Below are positions 9,054-17,337 of a stretch of DNA of 64,000 nt, piece after piece; the stretch's first letter is position 1; each line of letters opens with the position of its first letter. The DNA is taken from NCBI GenBank assembly GCA_902590695.1, contig CACIXR010000003.1:135982-199981 (forward strand), given 5' to 3'. The notes under the pieces are model-generated. The model ran no database searches, had not been told where the DNA came from, and worked only from the letters and a program-made list of their open reading frames with translations. This DNA is from an uncultured Alphaproteobacteria bacterium (lineage in GTDB: Bacteria > Pseudomonadota > Alphaproteobacteria > HIMB59 > GCA-002718135). Both the position numbers and the translations under genes were made by a program.

Positions 9054-9820
9054 AAATTAATCAAATTGCAGTTACACTTTATACCATTAGAGATTTTTGC
9101 CAAAATGAAAAAGATTTATTTGAAAGTCTAAAAAAAATCAAAAATATTGGATATAGTAGCATTCAAATCAGTGGTGTTGGTTTAATTAATCCTAAAACAA
9201 TAAAAAGCATGTGTGAAGATTTGAGTTTAGTTATATGCGCTACACATGAACCAAATGAACAAATTATAAATAATACTGATGAAGTTATTAATAAGCTTAA
9301 TATTTTTAATTGCGAATATTCAGCTCTTCCTTATCCATTAAATGTAGATATGAAAAACTTAGAAGAAATTGATAAATTCATAGAAGATATAAATATCGCT
9401 GGCTCCAAGTTTCATGCAGAAGGAAAAGTGCTATGCTACCATAATCATGCACTTGAATTCCAAAAAATTCAAAATAAAATAATTTTAGATAGAATTTATA
9501 AAAATACAGATAGTAGATTTATACAAGGAGAGCCAGATATTTATTGGATACAAAAAGGTGGTCAAGATCCATTAATGTGGTGTAAAAAATTAGACCAACG
9601 AATGCCATTATTACATTTAAAAGATTTTATAATGATAAATGATCAAGAAAGTATTTTTGCAGAGGTTGGCTTAGGTAATTTAGATATCAAAAATATTGTT
9701 AAAACAGCAACAGATTCAGGTTGTAAGTGGTTTATTGTTGAACAAGATGAATGTAATGGCGATCCTTTTGATTCACTTCTGATTAGCTATAATAATTTAG
9801 TAAAATATGCAGTTACTTAA
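9050..9820 (+). CDS. Sugar phosphate isomerase/epimerase-like TIM-barrel protein
   Basis: This 256-residue protein has the AP-endonuclease-2-like TIM barrel shared by IolE, IolI, hydroxypyruvate isomerase and 3-keto-sugar hydratases. Likely metal ligands occur in order: CYHNHALEF, GEPDIYW, LLHLKD and WFIVEQDE. It is translationally coupled to the upstream Gfo/Idh gene, so the two probably act on the same oxidised sugar or cyclitol. It converges on the uronate-isomerase-like gene with an 8-base overlap. The function is assigned only at family level. Confidence 0.8.
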   Translation: MKINQIAVTLYTIRDFCQNEKDLFESLKKIKNIGYSSIQISGVGLINPKTIKSMCEDLSLVICATHEPNEQIINNTDEVINKLNIFNCEYSALPYPLNVDMKNLEEIDKFIEDINIAGSKFHAEGKVLCYHNHALEFQKIQNKIILDRIYKNTDSRFIQGEPDIYWIQKGGQDPLMWCKKLDQRMPLLHLKDFIMINDQESIFAEVGLGNLDIKNIVKTATDSGCKWFIVEQDECNGDPFDSLLISYNNLVKYAVT

Positions 9821-11024
9821 GAAAAAAACTTTTTGCGTTTTGATTTAATAAATTATTAATATCCCTTTCTATTATAAATTTTGATAAATCAAAATTTTTC
9901 TTAGAAAGATCTTCATAATATTCATATAAAATTTCATGTAAGATATTTTTGAAATGAGACCATTTATATATAAGTTGATCTGTAACTCTTGCATCGGAAT
10001 GCTGAGGTATAAATGAAAGACCTAGCATATCAATCCTCATTTTTAGAACAATTTTTATAATACTTGGCTGGTTCATAAACCACCAAAAACCAAATATTTT
10101 TAAATTAGGATGTTTACGAGCTAAGACAGTTAATTCGTGCTGATCATTTAAAGATAAACAAGTTACAAGAAATTTGTTTTCTGGAAAAGAATTACATAAT
10201 TTACTTAGTTCTTTGAGATTAATATCACCAATCCCGTCTCCAGCTAGACCAAAACTACTATTTACAGCTCGTTTAACACCTAACATTAAAGACAATGGGA
10301 TATTTTTTTTATTTAACCATGATAAAATTAATTTCCAAAGAGGATTATTTAAGATTTCTTTAAAATTATCTGAATTTGCTGAAATAGCTGCATACACTGG
10401 ATTTGATACTAAAAAACAACTATCTAAATAATTTATTACAATATCATCTGCTTTTTGATTTATCTTAGTTTGATTTTTTGCAACCTCAGTTGCTTGGGAA
10501 TTGTTAATAATTAAATCATCCAGTCTTAATGATGATTGAAATATATTTCTATCCCAATCGTTATCTTTATATAAATTCCATTCATCAATATCAAATGGAT
10601 TATTTGTCATTACTAAAGAAGAAACGTTTGATAATTTTAAAATTTTTTCATCTGTAAGAGATTTATTTTCATATTCATTTTTTAGTTCTTCAAAAGTTTT
10701 ATTATTATAATTAATATCTAATTTTTGAAGTACAGTTAGTACGCCTTTACACGCTTCAGAAATTGGTGTTCTATTTTGAAATAATTCTTTCCAGATAAGT
10801 TTTGCTTTATTTACGTCATCAAGAGAGTAAAATTTTTCTGCACTTATATTTGCATTGGTTAATAATTCTGCAATTAAATAATGATAGTTTAATAAATTAA
10901 TAAAACCAGAAAGAGAATGACTTTTAAAGGCAGATGGAAATAAATGCGTATGAATATCAAAAATTTTTGTATTATTAATAACGTCTTCTAAAGTTTCGGA
11001 TAATTCCTGATTAGACATATTCAT
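9813..11024 (-). CDS. Uronate isomerase-like amidohydrolase (UxaC family)
   Basis: The 403-residue protein resembles glucuronate/galacturonate isomerase, which converts glucuronate to fructuronate. The N-terminal IFDIHTHLFP motif supplies the two metal-binding histidines, and the C-terminal part has the SDAR...KWSHFKNILHEILYEYY pattern seen near the end of UxaC. It is shorter than E. coli UxaC (470 residues) and quite divergent, so it may act on a related sugar acid. I chose the ATG at 11024, which overlaps the upstream stop as TGATG, rather than a GTG one codon earlier. It would supply substrate for uxuB and uxuA nearby. Confidence 0.65.
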   Translation of the reverse strand: MNMSNQELSETLEDVINNTKIFDIHTHLFPSAFKSHSLSGFINLLNYHYLIAELLTNANISAEKFYSLDDVNKAKLIWKELFQNRTPISEACKGVLTVLQKLDINYNNKTFEELKNEYENKSLTDEKILKLSNVSSLVMTNNPFDIDEWNLYKDNDWDRNIFQSSLRLDDLIINNSQATEVAKNQTKINQKADDIVINYLDSCFLVSNPVYAAISANSDNFKEILNNPLWKLILSWLNKKNIPLSLMLGVKRAVNSSFGLAGDGIGDINLKELSKLCNSFPENKFLVTCLSLNDQHELTVLARKHPNLKIFGFWWFMNQPSIIKIVLKMRIDMLGLSFIPQHSDARVTDQLIYKWSHFKNILHEILYEYYEDLSKKNFDLSKFIIERDINNLLNQNAKSFFLK

Positions 11025-12043
11025 CACTTAATATTGCCAAGCCTAATCGCATTTTTTTGAGCTTTGATTGCCAATTCCATAACTTTTAAACAATGTGGTT
11101 GATCCATTGCAGTACTAGTTCTGTTTATAACATCACCCATTAATCTCTCAAAATATGTTAGGGGTTCTTTAGAAGCATTTTTATATTCATATTTTTTATT
11201 GTTAACTAAAAAAAGGTGATCTGTACCCTCTCTACCAACAAGATCGACATACTTTCTTAATTCAATGTATCCTTTTGTACCTAAAATGGTCAATCTGCCA
11301 TCACCCCAATTAGGTAAAGCATCAGGAGTGTACCAGTCTACCCTAATGTAACCTCTACCCTTATCTCCATGAATTAAAATTTCACCAAAATCTTCAAACT
11401 TATTATGTTCAGGATTTGAAAAATTACCTGTTGAAGAATTTATAATTTCTACATTTTTAGATCCAGTAAAAAATAAAAACTGATCTATTTGATGTGAAGC
11501 AATATCACATAAAATACCGCCATATTGATCGTAATCAAAAAACCAATCAGGTCTAGTTTGGATATTCAATCGGTGAGGTCCCATTCCAATTGTTTGAACA
11601 ACATCTCCAATTTCACCCGCTTGAATTAAATCATAGGCAGCTTGAACTGACGGCACTTCAAATCTTTCAGAAAAATCAATTGAAAAAATTTTTCCTGTTT
11701 TTTTTGCAGTATTTTCAATTTCTTTAAGTTGTTCTAAAGTTGTACAACCAGGTTTATCTAACATTACATCTTTTCCAGCATTCATACACTCAATAGCTAA
11801 AGCTGCTCTTTTAACTGGAATGTCTGCTATCAATACTAATTCAATTTCTTTATTTTTTAATAAATCCTCTTTATTTGTAAAGCGAGGTATATCAGGATGT
11901 TTTTCATTAAAATCTTTTGTAATTTTATTATCAGTTTCATTCCACCAGCCAACACATTCGCATCCCAAATTTAACATACCATTTAATTGTCCAAAAATGT
12001 GTCTATGCTCAACACCCATTGCAGCAACTTTAATTTTTCTCAT
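11024..12043 (-). CDS. Gfo/Idh/MocA-family oxidoreductase
   Basis: This 339-residue dehydrogenase has an N-terminal Rossmann region (VAAMGVEHRHIFGQ, where the usual Gly-x-Gly pattern is degenerate), the LDKPG motif replacing EKP, and GGILCDIASHQIDQFLFF with the conserved histidine. It is followed by the uronate-isomerase-like gene with a one-base stop/start overlap and preceded by another Gfo/Idh gene 11 bases upstream. These genes form one minus-strand operon with the sugar transporter. The substrate is probably a sugar or sugar acid, otherwise undefined. Confidence 0.85.
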   Translation of the reverse strand: MRKIKVAAMGVEHRHIFGQLNGMLNLGCECVGWWNETDNKITKDFNEKHPDIPRFTNKEDLLKNKEIELVLIADIPVKRAALAIECMNAGKDVMLDKPGCTTLEQLKEIENTAKKTGKIFSIDFSERFEVPSVQAAYDLIQAGEIGDVVQTIGMGPHRLNIQTRPDWFFDYDQYGGILCDIASHQIDQFLFFTGSKNVEIINSSTGNFSNPEHNKFEDFGEILIHGDKGRGYIRVDWYTPDALPNWGDGRLTILGTKGYIELRKYVDLVGREGTDHLFLVNNKKYEYKNASKEPLTYFERLMGDVINRTSTAMDQPHCLKVMELAIKAQKNAIRLGNIK

Positions 12044-12054
12044 GATTAAATATT

Positions 12055-13083
12055 TTACTCCATTGTAATTAGTTTATTTTTTTTAGATGATTCTATCATT
12101 GCATCAATTAGATAATGAACTTTCAATGCTTCTTTTCCAGTAATTTCAAATTTTTTATTTGTATTAATTGATTTTGCAAAATTAAGTATAAGATCTTTAT
12201 GCCAATCAAATGGAAAAGCCATAGGATCAGCACTACCTCCAGTTCCAGATTCCTCTCCGAACTCTTCTTTGTTACCGTTCCTCCAATTAATAATAAGTGT
12301 TCCTGCTTCAAGTTTGACTGTTGCATTTTCACAATGAAGAACAATTGACTCTGATGAGCCTGGAAAAACACTCGTTGAAGCGAATAAAGATGCAATTACG
12401 CTATTTTTAAATTTAATACCACCAGTTACAAAATTTTCTGACTCCATTTTATGAAACTTTGTAGTTTCCGCCATTACCATCACGTCTTTAACATCCCCTA
12501 AAAGACTGATAGCAAGATCAAGTGTATGAATAGCTTGGCTTATAAGAACTCCTCCACCATCTCTATCGTATGTTCCTCTACCTGGTTCATCATAATAGGA
12601 CTGTTCTCGCCACCATGGAATATTGATTTGAGCTGAAAAAATTTGACCAAATTTATTCTCATTTATTAATGATTTTAATTTAATTGAGGATTTTCTAAAT
12701 CTGTGTTGAAAAACTATACCGAGGTTAACTTTATTATTTTCACAAATTGAGACTATACTTTTTGCATTTTCTAAAGTTCGTTCAATTGGTTTTTCCATTA
12801 AGATATGTTTTCCATGTTTACTAAATTGCTCTACTAGTTCTAAGCGTTGATTTGGAGGGGTGATGATATCTACCATGTCAACTTCAGGATTATCATAAAT
12901 ACTATCAATGTCTTGAAATGAATTGAAATTATAATTTTTAGAAAAATTTTCTCTTTTTTCTTTATTTCGAGAAAAAACTCCAACTACATTAATATCGTCA
13001 TTTAATTCATTTAAAGCCAAGGCATGGGGTTTTGCAGCCATACCCGTACCAACAATGGCAAGTCCAATTTTTTTAGAACTCAT
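12055..13083 (-). CDS. Gfo/Idh/MocA-family oxidoreductase
   Basis: This 342-residue oxidoreductase has AIVGTGMAAKPHALAL as its nucleotide-binding start, MEKPIE as the catalytic lysine motif, and GGGVLISQAIHTLDLAISLLG containing the active-site histidine. Its ATG overlaps the stop codon of the MalK-type ATPase by one base (TAATG), so it is co-transcribed with the sugar importer. It probably performs the first oxidation of the imported sugar. Confidence 0.87.
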   Translation of the reverse strand: MSSKKIGLAIVGTGMAAKPHALALNELNDDINVVGVFSRNKEKRENFSKNYNFNSFQDIDSIYDNPEVDMVDIITPPNQRLELVEQFSKHGKHILMEKPIERTLENAKSIVSICENNKVNLGIVFQHRFRKSSIKLKSLINENKFGQIFSAQINIPWWREQSYYDEPGRGTYDRDGGGVLISQAIHTLDLAISLLGDVKDVMVMAETTKFHKMESENFVTGGIKFKNSVIASLFASTSVFPGSSESIVLHCENATVKLEAGTLIINWRNGNKEEFGEESGTGGSADPMAFPFDWHKDLILNFAKSINTNKKFEITGKEALKVHYLIDAMIESSKKNKLITME

Positions 13084-14165
13084 TAATTATTTTTTTTTGA
13101 TACAGACATGCCATTCTCTTCAAAAAGATGAACTGAATCTCTTTTAAAACGCAGATATAATTCTTCTCCCTTATTAATTTTATATTGCCCGGTATGATGA
13201 ACAATTAATTGTTTTATTCCTTCACCCTGACAATAAAAGTAAGTTTCACTTCCGAGCTGTTCAGTAAAATCAACATGTACTTTCAAATCTGAATTTTGCT
13301 GTTCACAAACTTCTATATGTTCAGGCCTTATCCCAAGAGAATAAGATGTATTATTTTGTAAATTTTTATGATTTGTTTGTAAATTCAATGCATCTGAAAC
13401 TAAATTAAATGAACCAGACTTATCAATTGCATTAACTTTTATAAAATTCATTTTTGGAGATCCAATGAAACCAGCTACAAAAATATCACTGGGATTATTA
13501 TATAAATCAAGTGGTGCTCCTGCTTGTGCAACATAACCATTATTTAAAACTACTATTTGATCAGCCAATGTCATTGCTTCAACTTGATCATGTGTAACAT
13601 AAATCATTGTACCACCAATTTTTTCATGAAGTGCTGATAATTCTTTTCTCATTGTTACTCTTAACTCAGCATCAAGATTAGATAAGGGCTCATCAAACAA
13701 AAAGGCTTTTGGATCTCTAACTATTGCTCTTCCAATAGCTACTCTTTGTCTTTGACCACCAGAAAGTGCTTTTGGTTTTCTTTGAAGATACTCTTCAATT
13801 TGTAAAAGTTTAGCTGCGCTATTAACTTTCTCTTCAATTGTTTTTTTATCAATTTTTAAATTTTCCAAGGCAAAGGCCATATTTTTAAAAACAGACATGT
13901 GAGGATACAAAGCATATGATTGAAAAACCATAGCCAAACCTCTTTCTGAAGCGGGTATATTACTTACTTCATTTCCGTCGATTAAAATTTCTCCTGATGT
14001 AATTCTTTCTAATCCAGCAATAATTCTTAATAATGTTGACTTACCACATCCAGAAGGGCCAACTAAAACTAGAAATTTTCCACTTTCAACTTTCAAATCA
14101 ACTCCATGAATTACTTCTGTTTGATCATAACTTTTAAAAATGTCCTTTAATATGATTTCAGTCAT
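13083..14165 (-). CDS. Sugar ABC transporter ATP-binding protein (MalK/UgpC/MsmX type)
   Basis: This 360-residue cytoplasmic ATPase powers the adjacent MalFG-type permeases. It shows Walker A GPSGCGKST (36-44), the signature ALSGGQRQRVAIGRA, Walker B FLFDEPLSNLD, the switch His in YVTHDQVEAM, and a C-terminal TOBE-type regulatory domain (GIRPEHIEV). The start overlaps the preceding hydroxyacid dehydrogenase by 4 bases. A second MalFG-type transporter in this window (40985-44198) lacks an ATPase gene, so this protein could serve both, as MsmX does in Bacillus; that is inference. Confidence 0.93.
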   Translation of the reverse strand: MTEIILKDIFKSYDQTEVIHGVDLKVESGKFLVLVGPSGCGKSTLLRIIAGLERITSGEILIDGNEVSNIPASERGLAMVFQSYALYPHMSVFKNMAFALENLKIDKKTIEEKVNSAAKLLQIEEYLQRKPKALSGGQRQRVAIGRAIVRDPKAFLFDEPLSNLDAELRVTMRKELSALHEKIGGTMIYVTHDQVEAMTLADQIVVLNNGYVAQAGAPLDLYNNPSDIFVAGFIGSPKMNFIKVNAIDKSGSFNLVSDALNLQTNHKNLQNNTSYSLGIRPEHIEVCEQQNSDLKVHVDFTEQLGSETYFYCQGEGIKQLIVHHTGQYKINKGEELYLRFKRDSVHLFEENGMSVSKKNN

Positions 14166-15175
14166 CTATCTCTTCTCATTATTGCTTTGTCAGGGTCAGC
14201 ATGTTGTAAGTGTATAGGCGGCATCCCATTCAAGATTTTTTTTATATCATTCATCATCATATCTCTTATATTTTTATATGAATAATCTAAAGCACCTGCA
14301 ACATGTGAAGTAAATAAAATATTAGATTTTTTTCTAAAAATTGAATCTGCTGGCACAGGCTCGACTGGATATACATCTATAGCTGCTCTAAAATATTCAT
14401 TTTCAGCAAGTTCAATAAATTCGTCAAAATCAACAACCTCCGCTCTACTGACTAGAACTACTGAACTATTTTTTTTAATTAATTTTAATTTATCTTTACT
14501 AATAAATCCTTCATTTTCAGTAGTAACTCCAGCTAATATGAATATAAATTTATTGTTAGATAATAAATCATCAATCGATACAGGGTTTACACCCTGGCTT
14601 TCTAAGTATTCATTAGATAACCATGGATCAAATACTGAAATTTTACAGTTAAATGGTTTTAACAAAGGAAGTAAACTTTTTGCTAAATTTCCAAACCCAA
14701 TTAACCCAACATTTGAGTTAAAAAGTGTATAAGCAAATTTATTTTCTTTAATTCCATATTGCTCTTCAGAATTTAAAAATTTTTTGTAAACTCCCAAAAC
14801 ATTTCTAGAAAGTGAGATTGCGTAACCTATACAAGCTTCAGCAACAGCAGGAGCCATGGCAGGTGCAGCTGATAAAACATAAATACCTCTTCTATGTGCT
14901 TCATGATAGTCAATATTCGGTTCCCAATTTGCTTTGACATTTATAATTGCTTTAATTTTTTTTGATTTATCTAAACGTTCTTTAGGCATAGCAGTCTGTC
15001 CAACTAATATTTCAATTTCTTCAATATTTTTATCTACAAGTTCATCAGGAGCTCGACTACCAAAGTGATAGATTAAATTAGATATTTTTTCTAATTCAGT
15101 CTTAACATCATTGGTAAAAACCATTTCTTCATTTCTTGGATAAGGATCAAAAAAAATTAGAGGTTTGTCTTGCAT
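14162..15175 (-). CDS. D-isomer-specific 2-hydroxyacid dehydrogenase
   Basis: This protein of about 337 residues resembles glyoxylate/hydroxypyruvate and phosphoglycerate dehydrogenases. The Rossmann motif GLIGFGNLAKSLLPLLKPF is followed by catalytic arginine (VLVSRAEVVD), acidic (VYPVEPVP) and histidine (LFTSHVAG) positions. A longer reading frame extends upstream, but I chose the ATG at 15175, which overlaps the permease stop as TAATG and begins MQDKPLIFFDPYP. It sits inside a transporter operon between permease and ATPase genes, which suggests that it acts on the imported compound or a product of it. Confidence 0.82.
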   Translation of the reverse strand: MQDKPLIFFDPYPRNEEMVFTNDVKTELEKISNLIYHFGSRAPDELVDKNIEEIEILVGQTAMPKERLDKSKKIKAIINVKANWEPNIDYHEAHRRGIYVLSAAPAMAPAVAEACIGYAISLSRNVLGVYKKFLNSEEQYGIKENKFAYTLFNSNVGLIGFGNLAKSLLPLLKPFNCKISVFDPWLSNEYLESQGVNPVSIDDLLSNNKFIFILAGVTTENEGFISKDKLKLIKKNSSVVLVSRAEVVDFDEFIELAENEYFRAAIDVYPVEPVPADSIFRKKSNILFTSHVAGALDYSYKNIRDMMMNDIKKILNGMPPIHLQHADPDKAIMRRDR

Positions 15176-16239
15176 TACTTCATACCTGTACTTGCTATTC
15201 CTGTTGTTATAAATTTTTGTAAGTAAGCAAATATAATTGCTATAGGTAATAAAGTTACCATAGTCATTGATAATACATAATTCCACTGACTAGTAAGTTC
15301 TCCGTGAAATGCGTTTAATCCAATTTGCAATGTATAAACTTCACTTTTTGATAAAACTATTAAAGGCCATAAGAAATCATTCCATCTCCACATTATGGAA
15401 AAAATTGCTAAAACTGCAATAGCGGGTATAGATAAAGGTAGGACAACTCGCCAATAAATTGCCCATTCACTTGCGTGATCCATTCTTGCTGCTTCTATAA
15501 GCTCTCTAGGCAATGTAAGCATATATTGACGAAGTAAAAAAACTCCTGTTGGTGTTGCAGCACCTGGAAGAATTACCCCCCATAATGAATTTATCATTCC
15601 AAAGTTTGCAACAACATAAAAAACTGGAACCAAAATTATCGTTAATGGAATTAATAATGTGCCTATAACAAAAACAAGTGCAAAATTTTTCCCTCTAAAC
15701 TCATATATAGAAAGTGCATATGCTGCCATTGAATTTATTATTAACGTTATTATTGTTGCTACAACAGTAATGAAAGTTGAGTTTTTGAAATAAAGTAAAA
15801 AATCATACTTTCTTAAAGGATCAACATAGTTTTGCCACTGAATTTTAAATTCTCTAATTTTTTCTCTTTTGTCAATCGGTACTTTTACTGTTTCTCCTGG
15901 GTTTAGAGGATCAACCATTTTAGCATTAATTCCAATTCTTTTAATTTGTGCTAACTGCTTTACTGACCCATCTTCTTGTGTCACATTAAAAATTGGTAAG
16001 GGTTTGTCGTATCCTTCAACATCAACTTGAATTTGAGAAAGTGGCAAAATTGTTGGAGGATATTCTTGTATACCTGCTAATGTCTTTAATGAAGATAATC
16101 CTAACCACACAACAGGACCAAACATTAAAAGAACACCTAGAAATAAATAAAAATAAGAAAAATAATCTGTCCAATGATATTTATTTTTATATCTTTTTTT
16201 TGTAGCAATTTTTATTATTTTTGAAGTTGTTTCAGACAT
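15175..16239 (-). CDS. Sugar ABC transporter permease (MalG/UgpE type)
   Basis: This 354-residue membrane protein contains the EAA loop motif EAARMDHASEWAIYWRVVLP that docks the ATPase. It has six hydrophobic segments and an unusually large periplasmic insertion (about residues 55-130, DVEGYDKPLPIFNV onward) after the first helix. It ends in FITTGIASTGMK, a typical MalG-type C-terminus. The gene lies one base downstream of the MalF-type permease and overlaps the hydroxyacid dehydrogenase by one base. Confidence 0.92.
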   Translation of the reverse strand: MSETTSKIIKIATKKRYKNKYHWTDYFSYFYLFLGVLLMFGPVVWLGLSSLKTLAGIQEYPPTILPLSQIQVDVEGYDKPLPIFNVTQEDGSVKQLAQIKRIGINAKMVDPLNPGETVKVPIDKREKIREFKIQWQNYVDPLRKYDFLLYFKNSTFITVVATIITLIINSMAAYALSIYEFRGKNFALVFVIGTLLIPLTIILVPVFYVVANFGMINSLWGVILPGAATPTGVFLLRQYMLTLPRELIEAARMDHASEWAIYWRVVLPLSIPAIAVLAIFSIMWRWNDFLWPLIVLSKSEVYTLQIGLNAFHGELTSQWNYVLSMTMVTLLPIAIIFAYLQKFITTGIASTGMK

Positions 16240-16240
16240 A

Positions 16241-17272
16241 TTAGATTTCTTGATGTTTACTTTCTTTATTTCGACTGAAATATAATTGCATAAGTGTTAA
16301 AAATAAAAGTACCACACCGAGAACCATAGATGCGGCGGCTGCAAGACCAAAATTTTGAACAGATCCAGATGAAGCAAATCCTGTGGTAAAAATATATTGA
16401 ACAATCAATGATGTAGATGTTCCAGGCCCCCCACCAGTTAAAACATATATTTCATCAAATGTTTGAACACCTTTTATTGAGGCAAGAATAAATACAACTA
16501 ATAAATTTGGCATTAGAAGAGGTAGAGTTATTCGAAAAAAAATTCTTTCTCGGCTAGTTCCATCCATCTCGGCTGCCTCATATAAATTTGGAGGTATTGC
16601 TTGAAGACCTGCTAATACAATTAGAGTGTAAAAACCCATATGAGCCCATATTGATACAAAGATTACAGATGCCATAGCCCATGATGGATCCGTTAAAAAT
16701 GATACTTTGTCTCCACCATAAGACTCAATTATTGCATTGAAAGCTCCATTTTTTAGTAGTATCCATTGCCAAATCAAACCAACAACAACTGGTGACAATA
16801 AAACAGGGAAAAAAAATACCGATCTAAAAAAGCCTCTGCCAATAATTTTCTTATTTAATATCACGGCAGTCAAAACCGAAAAGAAAATCATTAAGCCAAC
16901 TTGAAAAACAACAAAGAATATAGTGTTATAAACTCCTCTCCAAAAAAAATCTTCTGTACATGTATTTGGGTTTAAATAACTCTCACAATCAAATAACTGA
17001 TTATATTGTTTTGTTGTAGGAAGTTCTCTCTCAGCAAATAACAGTTCGTCACCAGATGATAATGAAAAGAAAAAGTTTGCACCAAGAGGGATTATTACAA
17101 ATAATCCAAAAAAAATTAAATTTGGAAGCAAAAATATATATGGCATATTTCTTACTCCAATAATTTTTTGAATTGGCCACATGATTAAATCAATAGCATG
17201 CATTAAAAATGCAAAGGGAATGTTTAAAATTCTAAGGAAAAAAATTTTTGTTTGATTTCTAATATTTTCCAT
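16241..17272 (-). CDS. Sugar ABC transporter permease (MalF/UgpA type)
   Basis: This 343-residue membrane protein has an N-terminal amphipathic region, about six further transmembrane helices, and the EAA loop EAAEMDGTSRERIFFRITLP. LTGGGPGTST near residue 285 is a hallmark of UgpA/MalF-like permeases. It is separated from the upstream binding-protein gene by a strong hairpin. It pairs with the MalG-type permease immediately downstream. Confidence 0.92.
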   Translation of the reverse strand: MENIRNQTKIFFLRILNIPFAFLMHAIDLIMWPIQKIIGVRNMPYIFLLPNLIFFGLFVIIPLGANFFFSLSSGDELLFAERELPTTKQYNQLFDCESYLNPNTCTEDFFWRGVYNTIFFVVFQVGLMIFFSVLTAVILNKKIIGRGFFRSVFFFPVLLSPVVVGLIWQWILLKNGAFNAIIESYGGDKVSFLTDPSWAMASVIFVSIWAHMGFYTLIVLAGLQAIPPNLYEAAEMDGTSRERIFFRITLPLLMPNLLVVFILASIKGVQTFDEIYVLTGGGPGTSTSLIVQYIFTTGFASSGSVQNFGLAAAASMVLGVVLLFLTLMQLYFSRNKESKHQEI

Positions 17273-17288
17273 TAAGTGATTTCGAAAA

Positions 17289-17313
17289 AAAGCTGCTCAA
17301 AATGAGCAGCTTT
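17289..17313 (-). terminator. Intrinsic terminator/attenuator after sugar-binding protein
   Basis: A perfect 10-base-pair stem (AAAGCTGCTC / GAGCAGCTTT) with a 5-base loop is followed on the minus strand by a run of T residues (complement of 17285-17290). It lies between the binding-protein gene and its permeases, so it is likely to lower permease expression relative to the binding protein. Confidence 0.85.
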
Positions 17314-17337
17314 ATATTATTATTATTTTGGATGTAA

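Noticed and set aside
14162..15286. Longer start for the 2-hydroxyacid dehydrogenase
   Set aside because: It would overlap the permease by 111 bases and adds non-family sequence. The TAATG junction at 15175 is the natural start.
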